From NCBI RefSeq assembly GCF_018128905.1, contig NZ_CP063808.1, forward strand, positions 682,001 through 746,000: a DNA stretch of 64,000 nt, given 5' to 3'. The notes under the pieces were generated by a model. It was given only the letters and a program-made list of their open reading frames with translations, made no database searches and had not been told where the DNA came from. Within the stretch, counting starts at the first letter, position 1. Every line of letters starts with the position of its first letter. The translations under genes were made by a program, and so were the position numbers. The stretch comes from Streptomyces sp. A2-16. Its GTDB lineage: Bacteria; Actinomycetota; Actinomycetes; Streptomycetales; Streptomycetaceae. Below, piece by piece: positions 17,420 through 25,918 of the stretch.

Positions 17420-18982
17420 CTACGACGGGGGCAGGCATTCCTTCGCCGGCGGCTTCCCCTCCGGCCAGGCGATCCGCACGAAGCGGGCGGTGCCCTGCGG
17501 GGTCAGTTCCACGATCGGTACGGCCTTGTCGTACGGGTTGCCGTGGTTGTCGAGGCAGATCCAGCCGCTCGCGCCGTTGACCCGCTGCTGGGTGCCCTTG
17601 ATGAGCCGCCACTCGTTGCGGACCTCTTCGAGGGTGGGGATGTCCTTGGGGCCCTTGGCGAACCGGATGCCCTGGTACGTCAGCCGCATCGCGTCGTAGG
17701 CGATGATCAGCTGGCCGTCCTCCAGGTCGACGTCGCCGATGGGGCCCACCTTGTCGCCCTGGCCCGCCGCCACCAGCTCCTGGAGGACCTTGGCGTCCGC
17801 CGTCGAACCCCCGGTCGCGGGCGGGGAGTCGGTCCAGGCGTCCGGGTGGGCCAGCGCGGTGTAGCGGACGGTGAGGTTGCGGTTCAGGGCGTCCCGGTTC
17901 AGGTCCTTGTCGCCGGTGAGGTAGGACGCCTCGTCGCCGGTGAGCAGGGTGAACCTCCGCTTCTGGCAGCCGCGTTCGCCGAGCGCGTTGATGAACTGGC
18001 GCAGCTGGGTGTGGCGTCCGGCGAACAGGATGGTGTCGGTGCCGGCATCCGTGTCGCAGACCAGGTGGGTGATCTGCTCGAAGTCGTTGGCGGTACTGCC
18101 CTCCAGGCTGCGGTCGTCGGGCGGGTTGAACGACCAGGGGGCGTACGGCGAGCCCTTGAGCAGCTTCTCGAAGGAGCGCTGGAGGGTCAGCGAGTAGGGG
18201 TCGCCGTCGTCCCGGTCGTCCGCCTTCTGGTCGTAGACGAGGACCGCCTTGTCGGCCGCGACCTTGGCGAAGGAGGTGAGCGCGCGGGCCTCGTCGGTGT
18301 TGGTGGGGGCGACCCGGGCGAGGCCGGGGAAGGGGTCCTTGCCGTTCTGCCCGTTGGCGAGGTTGTCGGCGGTGATGGAGGTGCCGATCACCGCGATCCC
18401 ACGGGCGGTGAGCGCGGCGACGGCCCGCTTGTTGTTGGCGGTGCTCAGCCCGACCCCGGCGACCGCCCGCAGCCTGTCCTTCCCGCCGGTCATGCCCTCC
18501 AGCTGCTCGACGGTGTGCTCCCAGTGGGCGCCGGTGGCACCGGGGTTGGCGAGCACCAGCCGGATCGCCGGGACGGTCCCGTTGGACTGGTGGTTGGCCT
18601 GGTACTGCGCGAGATACGCGCCCTGGAGCTCGTGCAGGACGTCCCCGAGGTTGTCGGCGTCGGTCGCGGTGAAGGGCTCGAGGAGGGCGACGGTGACGTA
18701 CGGGCCCTTGATGGACCGGTTCTCCCGGTCGATCGCCCGGACCACCGGCCGCAGCGGGGCCCGGCCCCAGTCGTAGCCGGTCGCCGAGACGCCGACGCAC
18801 TCGTCGCTGCCCTCCGGTCTGACGACGCCGGCCGCACAGGAGCGGTCGTCGTGGGCGAGGGCGCGGACGGCGACGACCAGACCCGCCGTCACCACCACGC
18901 CGAGCACGATCGCGAGGTACCGGCGCAGCGGGATCTCCCACACGCCCTCCCGCAGCCAGGTACCGAAGCCTCTGCCGGCCAT
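17420..18982 (-). CDS. Membrane-anchored periplasmic-binding-protein-like receptor
   Basis: A 520-residue protein with one N-terminal membrane anchor (RRYLAIVLGVVVTAGLVVAVRALA, about 17-40). The large extracytoplasmic domain resembles branched-chain amino-acid binding proteins (Peripla_BP_6). Seen: YVTVALLEPFTATDADNLG, AVAGVGLSTANNKRAVAAL, AVIGTSITADNLA and a second-lobe VCDTDAGTDTILFAGRH. No lipobox and no permease or ATPase genes of an ABC system are nearby. The ATG at 18982 overlaps the last base of the upstream stop (TGATG), so it is co-translated with the P-loop NTPase. I infer a ligand-sensing role paired with that NTPase rather than transport. An in-frame GTG sits one codon upstream. 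Confidence 0.8.
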   Translation of the reverse strand: MAGRGFGTWLREGVWEIPLRRYLAIVLGVVVTAGLVVAVRALAHDDRSCAAGVVRPEGSDECVGVSATGYDWGRAPLRPVVRAIDRENRSIKGPYVTVALLEPFTATDADNLGDVLHELQGAYLAQYQANHQSNGTVPAIRLVLANPGATGAHWEHTVEQLEGMTGGKDRLRAVAGVGLSTANNKRAVAALTARGIAVIGTSITADNLANGQNGKDPFPGLARVAPTNTDEARALTSFAKVAADKAVLVYDQKADDRDDGDPYSLTLQRSFEKLLKGSPYAPWSFNPPDDRSLEGSTANDFEQITHLVCDTDAGTDTILFAGRHTQLRQFINALGERGCQKRRFTLLTGDEASYLTGDKDLNRDALNRNLTVRYTALAHPDAWTDSPPATGGSTADAKVLQELVAAGQGDKVGPIGDVDLEDGQLIIAYDAMRLTYQGIRFAKGPKDIPTLEEVRNEWRLIKGTQQRVNGASGWICLDNHGNPYDKAVPIVELTPQGTARFVRIAWPEGKPPAKECLPPS

Positions 18983-21087
18983 CACGCCTCCCCCTCGCCG
19001 TCGCCGCTGTCGTCGTCGTTGCCGTCCGGGACCCTGAGCGGGCGCCCCGCGAGGGCGTCCTCGGGCCAGTCCCGCGAGGCCCGCCACAGCAGGGCGTTGC
19101 CGGCCGGACGCAGGTTGGACAGCTGCTCCAGCTCGAAGCGCAGCCGGTCGCACACCCTCGGGTCGGGCAGCGCGAGCGGGTCGGTGAGCTGCCACACGGC
19201 GTGCAGCAGCCGGCGTATCCGCAGATGCAGTGCGGCGACCGCGTGGTCGACGGAGTCCGGCACCCGGTGCACGGCGTCGGTGTGGCCGAGCGCGATCGCC
19301 GCGCGCCGGTCGTCGCGGGCGGCGAAGTCGTGGCCCTCGGCGTCGTGGGCGTGGAAGTAGGGGGCCGAGGCGACGAAGCGCAGGGTGCGCAGCCAGATGC
19401 GGGTGTCCAGGCAGGTGAAGGTGTCGCGCAGATGGGCGACGGCCGACTCGGTGGTGCCCAGGGCGAGTTCGTGGTGCAGCCGGTAGCGGGCGTGGGCCTC
19501 GGCCGGGTCGGTGGGCGCGTAGTGCGCGATCAGCGTCTCGTGCGCCTCGCGCCAGCGCCCGTGGTCGGCGGAGCGGTGGTGCAGCCGGAGCAGCAGCAGC
19601 GTCCGCACGAAGGGGTCGCCGACGAACCGGCCCGGCACCTCCGGCAGCCCCTCCTGGACGAGCCGGGTCTGCAGGGCCCGTACGTCGGCCGGACCGAAGT
19701 CGTCGGGCAGGAGCGCCTCGGCGAGCGCGGTGGCGGAGTCGTGGTCGTGGGCGGCGGCCAGCACCGTCAGCTCCTCCAGCCGGTCGGCGGGCACGAGCCG
19801 GTCCAGGAGTTCGACGTAGGTGGGCCTGCCGTCGCGGTCCTCGTGCAGCCGTACGTCCGAGGTGAGCAGTTCACCGAGGGACGCCGTGCCGTTCTGTGCG
19901 GCGGACGCGGTGAGCAGGGTGATGCCGAGCGGGTTGCCGCCGGTCAACCGGTGGACGGCGTGCGGGAGCCCGGGCGGCACCCGGTGCTCGTCGACGATGT
20001 GCAGGGTGTCGTCGGCGGTCAGCGGCGGCAGGGAGACCAGCAGGGCCCGGGAGGAGGGGGACGCGGGGTCGGGCGTCCAGTCGGTGCGCCGGGCGAGTTC
20101 GGGCAGGGTGCGCCGTACGGCGTTGCGCAGGGCGGGGCGGCCGGAGCCGCGCAGCGCGGTGAGGAAGACGACATGGTCGGCGATGCCCTCGGAGCGGTCG
20201 CGCAGGACGGGGTCGGTGAGTCCGGGGCCGGGCGCGGACTGCGCGTTGTCGACGAGGACGAGGGGGCGGCCCAGGCGCTGCATGCGGGGCAGCACACCGG
20301 TGTAGGCGTCGGTGAGGTCGGCGAGCGACGCGCGGACCAGGTACCGCTCGGCGTGTTCGCGGGAGGTGCCGCCGGCCCTGAAGTGCCCGGACAGCAGCAT
20401 GAGTCCGCGCCGGGCGTTGCGGCTCGCGTTGGGGTAGTCCCGCCACCAGGTCGCGGCGCGCTGCCGGCGGCGGTGGACGAAACTGTCGGAGATGGACTCC
20501 AGGGTCGCCTCGATGGCCGAGGACAGCAGTGGCCCGGTGCCGGTGGCGGCCGCGGTGACGTTGGCGGCGACCTTTCCGGCCCAGCGCCCCGCGAACCCGG
20601 CGATCCAGGAGCCGCTCTCGTTGAGCAGCAGGATCCGCTCGACCTCGCGCCTGATCCGCTCCGAGTCGGCGTCCCGCCACCCTCCGGCGGCGACCGCGAC
20701 CAGGCCCGACATCAGCCGTGGGAAGGTGATCCGCCCCGCGCCGGTCACCGGCTCCGCGAGCTGCTCGGCGATCACCAGCAGGGCCTGCGACACCGGCGAC
20801 CAGGACTCGGCGTCCCGTCCCGCGGGCGGTGCCGCGAACTCGGCGGCCTCGCAGTCGATCAGGGCGACCGGGGTGTGCCCCTTGTAGGCGTCCCGCGCTT
20901 CGCGGAGCAGGGCGCTCTTGCCCGTGCCGCGCGCGCCGGTGAGCACCACGAAGGGGAGTTCCTGCGGATGCTCGACCGCGATGGCCCGGTGCTGGTGCGG
21001 TCGCAGTCCCACGAGCCGGGGCGCGAGACCCGCCGGTTCCGTGTCGAACAGCGCCCCGCGCCCGTGCAGCTGTCTGTGCACCCGCAT
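18982..21087 (-). CDS. P-loop NTPase, STAND/AAA-like, unknown function
   Basis: A 701-residue cytoplasmic protein with an N-terminal NTPase module. Walker A is TGARGTGKSALL (near residues 50-61) and a Walker B-like RPLVLVDNAQ lies near 270, with DHVVFLTALRGSGRP after it. The C-terminal half is Leu/Ala/Arg-rich and helical with repeated His-rich loops, resembling the helical sensor regions of STAND proteins. No helix-turn-helix or TM segment is visible. ATG at 21087 has GGGGGG just upstream; the ATG at 21096 is the alternative and has a -10-like TACACA six bases before it, compatible with a leaderless message. First gene of a two-gene operon with the anchored binding-protein-like receptor. Confidence 0.75.
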   Translation of the reverse strand: MRVHRQLHGRGALFDTEPAGLAPRLVGLRPHQHRAIAVEHPQELPFVVLTGARGTGKSALLREARDAYKGHTPVALIDCEAAEFAAPPAGRDAESWSPVSQALLVIAEQLAEPVTGAGRITFPRLMSGLVAVAAGGWRDADSERIRREVERILLLNESGSWIAGFAGRWAGKVAANVTAAATGTGPLLSSAIEATLESISDSFVHRRRQRAATWWRDYPNASRNARRGLMLLSGHFRAGGTSREHAERYLVRASLADLTDAYTGVLPRMQRLGRPLVLVDNAQSAPGPGLTDPVLRDRSEGIADHVVFLTALRGSGRPALRNAVRRTLPELARRTDWTPDPASPSSRALLVSLPPLTADDTLHIVDEHRVPPGLPHAVHRLTGGNPLGITLLTASAAQNGTASLGELLTSDVRLHEDRDGRPTYVELLDRLVPADRLEELTVLAAAHDHDSATALAEALLPDDFGPADVRALQTRLVQEGLPEVPGRFVGDPFVRTLLLLRLHHRSADHGRWREAHETLIAHYAPTDPAEAHARYRLHHELALGTTESAVAHLRDTFTCLDTRIWLRTLRFVASAPYFHAHDAEGHDFAARDDRRAAIALGHTDAVHRVPDSVDHAVAALHLRIRRLLHAVWQLTDPLALPDPRVCDRLRFELEQLSNLRPAGNALLWRASRDWPEDALAGRPLRVPDGNDDDSGDGEGEA

Positions 21088-21308
21088 TCCCCCCATGCGC
21101 GCTGTGTATCAACCCCAGGGTAAGGAGGGGGAGTTGGTTCGGACTAGATCGCGTGGTGTCCGTTGGGTTACGAAAGTGTCGACATGGGGCCGTTCGAGAG
21201 TCCGCTCGTCGCCCACCTCCTGGACATTTCGCCGGGAATTTTGACACGGTGGGGTGCGCCGGCCCGCAATCGAACACGTGGTCGATGACGCCTTTCGGGA
21301 GGCCCTTC

Positions 21309-22208
21309 GTGTCCCTCTCCTTCTACGCCGAGCAGAGCGTGTTCTCCGACCCGGGTGAACTCGCCGCTCACTACGCCGGGTTGCCGCGTGATCCGGCTCG
21401 ACTGGCGCGTGTCGTACGGGATGTGATGATCCATCGGCTGGAGGGCGACCTCTTCGGGCACACGCATCCGACCGACCGGCTCCACAACGACGCGGAGTCC
21501 CGCTACATCGACGACATCCTGCGGATCGTCGTCGACCGGAACGACGCCCCGCTGACCGTGCGGCGCGAGCCCGGCGACCGGTTCGTCGGGATCTGCCGCG
21601 ACTTCACCCTGCTGCACGTCTCGCTCCTGCGCCATGCCGGCGTCCCGGCCCGGCTGCGGTCCGGGTTCGCCGACTACTTCGGGACGGACGGCTTCCACCA
21701 CGACCACGTGGTCACCGAGTACTGGGACGGGGAACGCGGCTGGCTGCTGGCGGACGCACAGCTGGCCGACCCCGTGATCACCGCCGCCTGGCCGGTGGAC
21801 TTCGACCCGATGGACGTCCCCCGGTCACGTTTCCTCGTCGCCGGCGAGGCATGGCGGGCGATCCGGGAGGAAGGGGCGGACGAGGCGGCCTTCGGGCTGC
21901 ATCCGCCCACGGAGGGACCGTTCTTCGGGGAGCGGTTCGTGGCGGGGAACATCCGGCTCGACCTCGCCGCCCTGAACAAGGTGGAGACCCTGCTGTGGGA
22001 CGTGTGGGGTGCGGACGACGGGGAGCCGGGGACGCCGTTGCCGCCGAGCGCACGGGAGTTGTACGACCGGGTGGCGCCCGTGGTGAGCGGGGAGGTGTCC
22101 TTCGAGGCCGTGCGGAAGGTGTTCGCTGAGGAGGACGGGCTGCGGACACCGTCCACGGTGACGTGTTACGCGCCATTCAACGGGACGAGTCCGGTGACAT
22201 TGCGCTAG
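21309..22208 (+). CDS. Transglutaminase-like domain protein
   Basis: A 299-residue cytosolic protein with a transglutaminase/papain-like core. The Cys is in FVGICRDFTLLHVSLLRHAGVPARLR (near 98), the His in FHHDHVVTEYWDG (near 137), and the Asp in GWLLADAQLADP, so the catalytic triad is intact. Such proteins are mostly peptidases or amidases; the substrate is unknown. The GTG at 21309 has a very good GGGAGG six bases upstream; the longer upstream frame lacks coding character. Its stop overlaps the converging PucR gene by four bases (22205-22208), so there is no room for a separate terminator. Confidence 0.85.
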   Translation: MSLSFYAEQSVFSDPGELAAHYAGLPRDPARLARVVRDVMIHRLEGDLFGHTHPTDRLHNDAESRYIDDILRIVVDRNDAPLTVRREPGDRFVGICRDFTLLHVSLLRHAGVPARLRSGFADYFGTDGFHHDHVVTEYWDGERGWLLADAQLADPVITAAWPVDFDPMDVPRSRFLVAGEAWRAIREEGADEAAFGLHPPTEGPFFGERFVAGNIRLDLAALNKVETLLWDVWGADDGEPGTPLPPSARELYDRVAPVVSGEVSFEAVRKVFAEEDGLRTPSTVTCYAPFNGTSPVTLR

Positions 22209-23518
22209 GCGGTTCGCGGGTAGGCCGGGTGCGGGAGCGCGGTGGCCGGTCGTTCCCGCGCGGCGGAGTCGTACGGGTGACGGTCCCGCGCCCCCGCGGG
22301 GCCCTGCACGACCCGGTGCGCGCAGGTTGCCGTCAGCAGCTCGCCCAGCAGGTCCGGATCGTCTATGTCCAGGCCCAGCAAGGACTCGATGCGCTCCAGG
22401 CGCTGGTACAGCGACTGGCGGCCGATGTGGAGCAGGGCGGCCGTGCGGGTCGGGGAGCAGCCGTTTCGCAAGTGGGTCTCCAGGGTGCGGACCAGCTCGC
22501 TGGAGTGGGACGCCTCCCAGGTCAGCAACGGGCCCAGGGTGTGCTGGACCAGGGCCGCGAGGCGGTCCCGGTTGGCGTCCACCCCACCCCGGGTCAGCTC
22601 CCGCTCCAGCGCCAGGGCCCTGGACGACGTCACCAACGGGCCCTGTGGACCGGCCGGTTCGGCCGCCGGCACGGTCAGCGCCAGTTCCAGCGTCGTCCGG
22701 GCCGCCCGCAGCGTGTCGCTCCAGCGCAGCCAGCCGTCGCTCCCGCTCACCGCGTGGCCCACGGCGACCGTGAGTCCGGGGGACGCCGTCGTGCGGAAGG
22801 CCTCCTGGACGGCCTTCACCGGGTCACCGGTGCGCCCTCCGGGCAGGGACAGCAGGGCCAGGACGTCCCCGGGGAACGCGGCCCGCAGCACCCCCGCCCC
22901 GCCCAGCGGCCGCAGCACGCGGTCGACCGCGCTCACCTCCCGCGTGCCGTGCAGGGACACCCCGATCAGACGAGCGCCGGGGCCGGGGTGGAAGCCCGCG
23001 AGCGCCGCCCGCGCCTCCACCTCCGGCTGGTTCAGCGCCGCCCGGTCGGCGAGGTCGGCGAGCAGGGCCGCCGTGTGGTCGTCACCCCACGGCCGTACCA
23101 CCGAACGGCCCGACAGCCCACGGGCCACGATCGCCCGGTTGGCGGCCTCCGTGATCCGTACGAAGGGCACGACCCGGTGCATCGCCAGCAGCGGCAGCCC
23201 ACGGCGGCGGGCCTCGTCGACCACCTCGGCGGGCATGACCGGCAGGGACCGGCCGACCTCCACGGCCAGCCCGGCGGCGCCCCGGGCGGCCAGCTCCCGG
23301 ACGTAACGCCGGCGGGTCTCCTCGTCCGGGTCGGTCAGCCCGAAACCGTTGGTGAGCAGGAGCTCGCCCCCGTCCAGGAAGTTCGCGCCCTCGTACACCT
23401 CGCTGGAATGGACCCAGCGGACCGGACGGTCCAGGGCGGTGTGTCCGGCCAGCAGCTCGGGCTCGGCAGCGCGCACGGGATCGAGGGCGAGGATCTCGCG
23501 AAGGGTGAGTGCGGGCAT
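22205..23518 (-). CDS. PucR-family transcriptional regulator
   Basis: Regulator of the PucR/CdaR class, 437 residues. The N-terminal PucR ligand domain begins LTLREILALDPVRAAEPELLAG and continues WVHSSEVYEGANFLDGGELLLTNGFGL. The C-terminal PucR-type helix-turn-helix reads NGCSPTRTAALLHIGRQSLYQRLERIESLLGLDI. Family members typically control purine or other nitrogen-source catabolism. ATG at 23518 with GGGAGG five bases upstream. It is divergent from the deaminase and 2OG-oxygenase genes, which are its likely targets together with the nearby NCS1 permease. Confidence 0.92.
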   Translation of the reverse strand: MPALTLREILALDPVRAAEPELLAGHTALDRPVRWVHSSEVYEGANFLDGGELLLTNGFGLTDPDEETRRRYVRELAARGAAGLAVEVGRSLPVMPAEVVDEARRRGLPLLAMHRVVPFVRITEAANRAIVARGLSGRSVVRPWGDDHTAALLADLADRAALNQPEVEARAALAGFHPGPGARLIGVSLHGTREVSAVDRVLRPLGGAGVLRAAFPGDVLALLSLPGGRTGDPVKAVQEAFRTTASPGLTVAVGHAVSGSDGWLRWSDTLRAARTTLELALTVPAAEPAGPQGPLVTSSRALALERELTRGGVDANRDRLAALVQHTLGPLLTWEASHSSELVRTLETHLRNGCSPTRTAALLHIGRQSLYQRLERIESLLGLDIDDPDLLGELLTATCAHRVVQGPAGARDRHPYDSAARERPATALPHPAYPRTA

Positions 23519-23611
23519 GCGCGCCTCCCGACAGTTCGTCCGGCTGTGGGCTGCCGGGAGAGTACTTTCCGCACGTTGCCCTCGTGTTTCGGCCACAGGA
23601 GAGTGAGAGAC

Positions 23612-24061
23612 ATGGATCAGGCACAGGCACACCGGTGGCTCGCCACCGCCGTCGAGGAGGCCCGCACCGGGCTCGCCGCGGGTGGCATCCCCATCGGGGC
23701 AGCGCTCTACGGCGCCGACGGCACCCTGCTCGGGCGCGGCCACAACCGGCGCGTCCAGGACGACGACCCCTCCATGCACGCGGAGACGGCCGCCTTCCGG
23801 GCGGCGGGGCGGCAGCGGTCGTACCGGGGTACGACCATGGTGACCACGCTCTCCCCGTGCTGGTACTGCTCGGGCCTGGTCCGCCAGTTCGGCATCTCGC
23901 GCGTGGTGATCGGTGAGGCCGCCACCTTCCACGGCGGCCACGACTGGCTGGCCGAGCACGGTGTGGAGATCGTGCTGCTCGACGACCCCGAGTGCGTCCG
24001 GATGATGACCGACTTCATCGAGAAGAACCCGGCACTGTGGAATGAGGACATCGGTGAGTGA
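23612..24061 (+). CDS. Nucleoside/cytosine deaminase-like zinc enzyme
   Basis: A 149-residue deaminase of the cytidine-deaminase superfamily, closest in pattern to yeast-type cytosine deaminase. Zinc and catalytic motifs: SMHAETAAFRAAG (His-Ala-Glu near 53-55) and TLSPCWYCSGLVRQFG (PCxxC near 88). The segment IPIGAALYGADGTLLGRGHNRR and the C-terminal DDPECVRMMTDFI fit as well. ATG at 23612, preceded by GGAGAGTGAGAG. It overlaps the next gene by eight bases. With an NCS1 permease and PucR close by, deamination of an imported nucleobase is the likely role; the exact base is not readable. Confidence 0.88.
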   Translation: MDQAQAHRWLATAVEEARTGLAAGGIPIGAALYGADGTLLGRGHNRRVQDDDPSMHAETAAFRAAGRQRSYRGTTMVTTLSPCWYCSGLVRQFGISRVVIGEAATFHGGHDWLAEHGVEIVLLDDPECVRMMTDFIEKNPALWNEDIGE

Positions 24062-25028
24062 CACCCCCCAGCCCCGTATTCCGACCATCGACCTCGGGCC
24101 CTGGCTCTCCGGGGACCCCGACGCCCGCGCCGCCGTCGCCCGCACGCTCGACGAGGCCCTGCAGACCGCGGGGTTCTTCCTGGTCACCGGGCACGGTGTC
24201 GACCCCGCCCTGCGCGCGGGCATCCGGGAGGCGGCGCGGACCTTCTTCCGGCTGCCCGCGGAGACGAAGCGGGCCTACGAGGCGAAGGTCGGCGGCCGCG
24301 GCTGGCTGGGACCCGGCGCCGAGGCCAACGGCTACTCGGAGGGCACCGAGACCCCGCCCGACCTGAAGGAGTCGCTGACCTTCGCCACCCACGAGCCCTT
24401 CGAGGACCCGGTCGTCAACGCCGAGTGGTACGCACCGAACGTCTGGCCCGCCGAGGTGCCGGAGCTCAGGACGCTGTGCGAGGAGTACCTGGCGCGGATG
24501 GGCGAGCTGGAGAAGCGGCTGCTCTCCCTGCTCGGTACGGCCCTGGGGCTCGAGGACGACTTCTTCTCCCGGCACATGGATCATCCGACGTACGGCTTCA
24601 ACATCAACTGGTATCCGGGGACCGAGGTGACCGGCGAGCCGCAACCCGGCCAGTTCCGCATCGGCCCGCACACCGACTTCGGCACGGTCACGATCCTCGA
24701 CCGGCAGGCCGGCAAGGGCGGGCTCCAGGTCTTCACGGACGAGGGCGGCTGGGAGGACGCCCCCTTCGACCCCGCGGCCTTCACCATCAACATCGGTGAC
24801 CTGATGGCCCGTTGGACCGGTGACCGCTGGCGGTCCGGACGGCACCGGGTGCTGCCGCCGCCGGCGGACGAGCCCGCCGAGGAACTGATGTCCCTGGTCT
24901 ACTTCGGCGAGTGCACGCCCGGCACGACCGTCGAGTCCGTCCCGGCACCGGTCGGGCGGGTGGCGTACGAACCCGTCGACTCCCACGTGTACCTGAGGGC
25001 CAAGCTGGACTCGATCACGGTCGGCTGA
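24054..25028 (+). CDS. Isopenicillin-N-synthase-like 2OG-Fe(II) dioxygenase
   Basis: A 324-residue non-heme iron oxygenase. N-terminal DIOX_N-like part: IPTIDLGPWLSGD, then FFLVTGHGVDPALRAGIREAARTFFRLP. Iron ligands: HTD in IGPHTDFGTVTILD (near 208) and the distal His in RSGRHRVLPPP (near 264). The 2OG-binding Arg/Ser motif is not exact. The GTG at 24054 has GAGGA six bases upstream and overlaps the deaminase end; an in-frame ATG at 24042 is possible. Bacterial relatives are found in base- or side-chain hydroxylation and in ethylene-forming-enzyme-like roles. Pairing with a base deaminase suggests nucleobase modification, an inference only. Confidence 0.88.
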   Translation: MSDTPQPRIPTIDLGPWLSGDPDARAAVARTLDEALQTAGFFLVTGHGVDPALRAGIREAARTFFRLPAETKRAYEAKVGGRGWLGPGAEANGYSEGTETPPDLKESLTFATHEPFEDPVVNAEWYAPNVWPAEVPELRTLCEEYLARMGELEKRLLSLLGTALGLEDDFFSRHMDHPTYGFNINWYPGTEVTGEPQPGQFRIGPHTDFGTVTILDRQAGKGGLQVFTDEGGWEDAPFDPAAFTINIGDLMARWTGDRWRSGRHRVLPPPADEPAEELMSLVYFGECTPGTTVESVPAPVGRVAYEPVDSHVYLRAKLDSITVG

Positions 25029-25098
25029 GAAGGGCACGCGCACGGGGGATACAGTGCGACGGCCTTCCTTCCGGGGGCGGTTCGGAGCTGGGGGAGAC

Positions 25099-25914
25099 AT
25101 GAGCAAGCGCAGCGTCCTGCGGGGGCTGTCGTATCCGGTGACGGCGCTGGTCGCCGGGGCCGCGGGAGTGGGCGGCACCCTGGGACACCAGTGGCTCACC
25201 GCCCCGGACACCTCGGCCGTCGACGCGCAGGCCGCCGCGATCGTCCAGGACCTGCGCAAGGACCTCAACGCGGGCTTCTACTCGGCGGGCGGCGGCACCT
25301 ACGGCGGGCCCTTCACCGAGGGCACGCTCGTCGCCCGGGTCGAGGCGCACGGCGGGGCGCTGTTGAGCGTCCGGTCCGCGGGCCTGAACCACACGGCCGA
25401 GGTGATGCTCGGCCTCGAACCGCCCACCGGGGCAGCCGTCGACGCCGACGCCTACCCCGTCCGCTGCTACCGCATCTCCTTCGCCCGCGGCACCCACAGC
25501 GTGCGGGACACCGGCATCACCTGCCCGACCGGCCGGACCGACGGCGAACCCGGCAGTCTCGCCGCCCAGTTGGGCGGACTGCTCGCCCGGCAGCCCGACA
25601 CCGCGAGCGACTACCGCGCGATGTCGGTCTCCGGCTACGACCACACCGCCGCGGGTGCCACGCGGTTCCTGCACGACAAGCGCCTGGTCGCCGCCAAGGA
25701 CACGGTGACCGACGTCTCCGGCGAGGCCGCGGGCGACGGCGTGTACGCCGCCGCCCTGCGCGTCAACGGCGTCTGCCACTACCTGCGCATGTCCGCCGAC
25801 GCCGACCTGATCCCCCTGTGGACCGCCCCGGCCGCCGAACAGAAATCCTGCACGGCCCGACAGGCGGTCACCGCCTCGGAGTTGTACGGGAGCGACCCGG
25901 CGAAGGAGGGCTGA
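25099..25914 (+). CDS. Exported or membrane-anchored hypothetical protein
   Basis: A 271-residue protein with an N-terminal signal or anchor segment (RGLSYPVTALVAGAAGVGGTLG). An extracytoplasmic domain follows with four Cys (VRCYRISF, GITCPTGR, GVCHYLRM, EQKSCTAR). No lipobox. The body is Ala/Gly-rich with regular strand-like blocks (TLVARVEAHGGALLSVRSAG; CYRISFARGTHSVRDTGITC). I do not recognise a family. ATG at 25099 has GGGGGAG four bases upstream. It follows the dioxygenase by 70 bases and ends four bases before the converging NCS1 permease gene. Confidence 0.75.
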   Translation: MSKRSVLRGLSYPVTALVAGAAGVGGTLGHQWLTAPDTSAVDAQAAAIVQDLRKDLNAGFYSAGGGTYGGPFTEGTLVARVEAHGGALLSVRSAGLNHTAEVMLGLEPPTGAAVDADAYPVRCYRISFARGTHSVRDTGITCPTGRTDGEPGSLAAQLGGLLARQPDTASDYRAMSVSGYDHTAAGATRFLHDKRLVAAKDTVTDVSGEAAGDGVYAAALRVNGVCHYLRMSADADLIPLWTAPAAEQKSCTARQAVTASELYGSDPAKEG

Positions 25915-25918
25915 CCCC

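Noticed and set aside
17420..18982. Component of a branched-chain amino acid ABC importer
   Set aside because: No lipobox and no LivH/M/F/G-type genes nearby; it is coupled to a P-loop NTPase instead.
21153..21308. Longer start for the transglutaminase-like protein
   Set aside because: The extra residues show no conservation-like pattern, and GGGAGG six bases before the GTG at 21309 decides the start.
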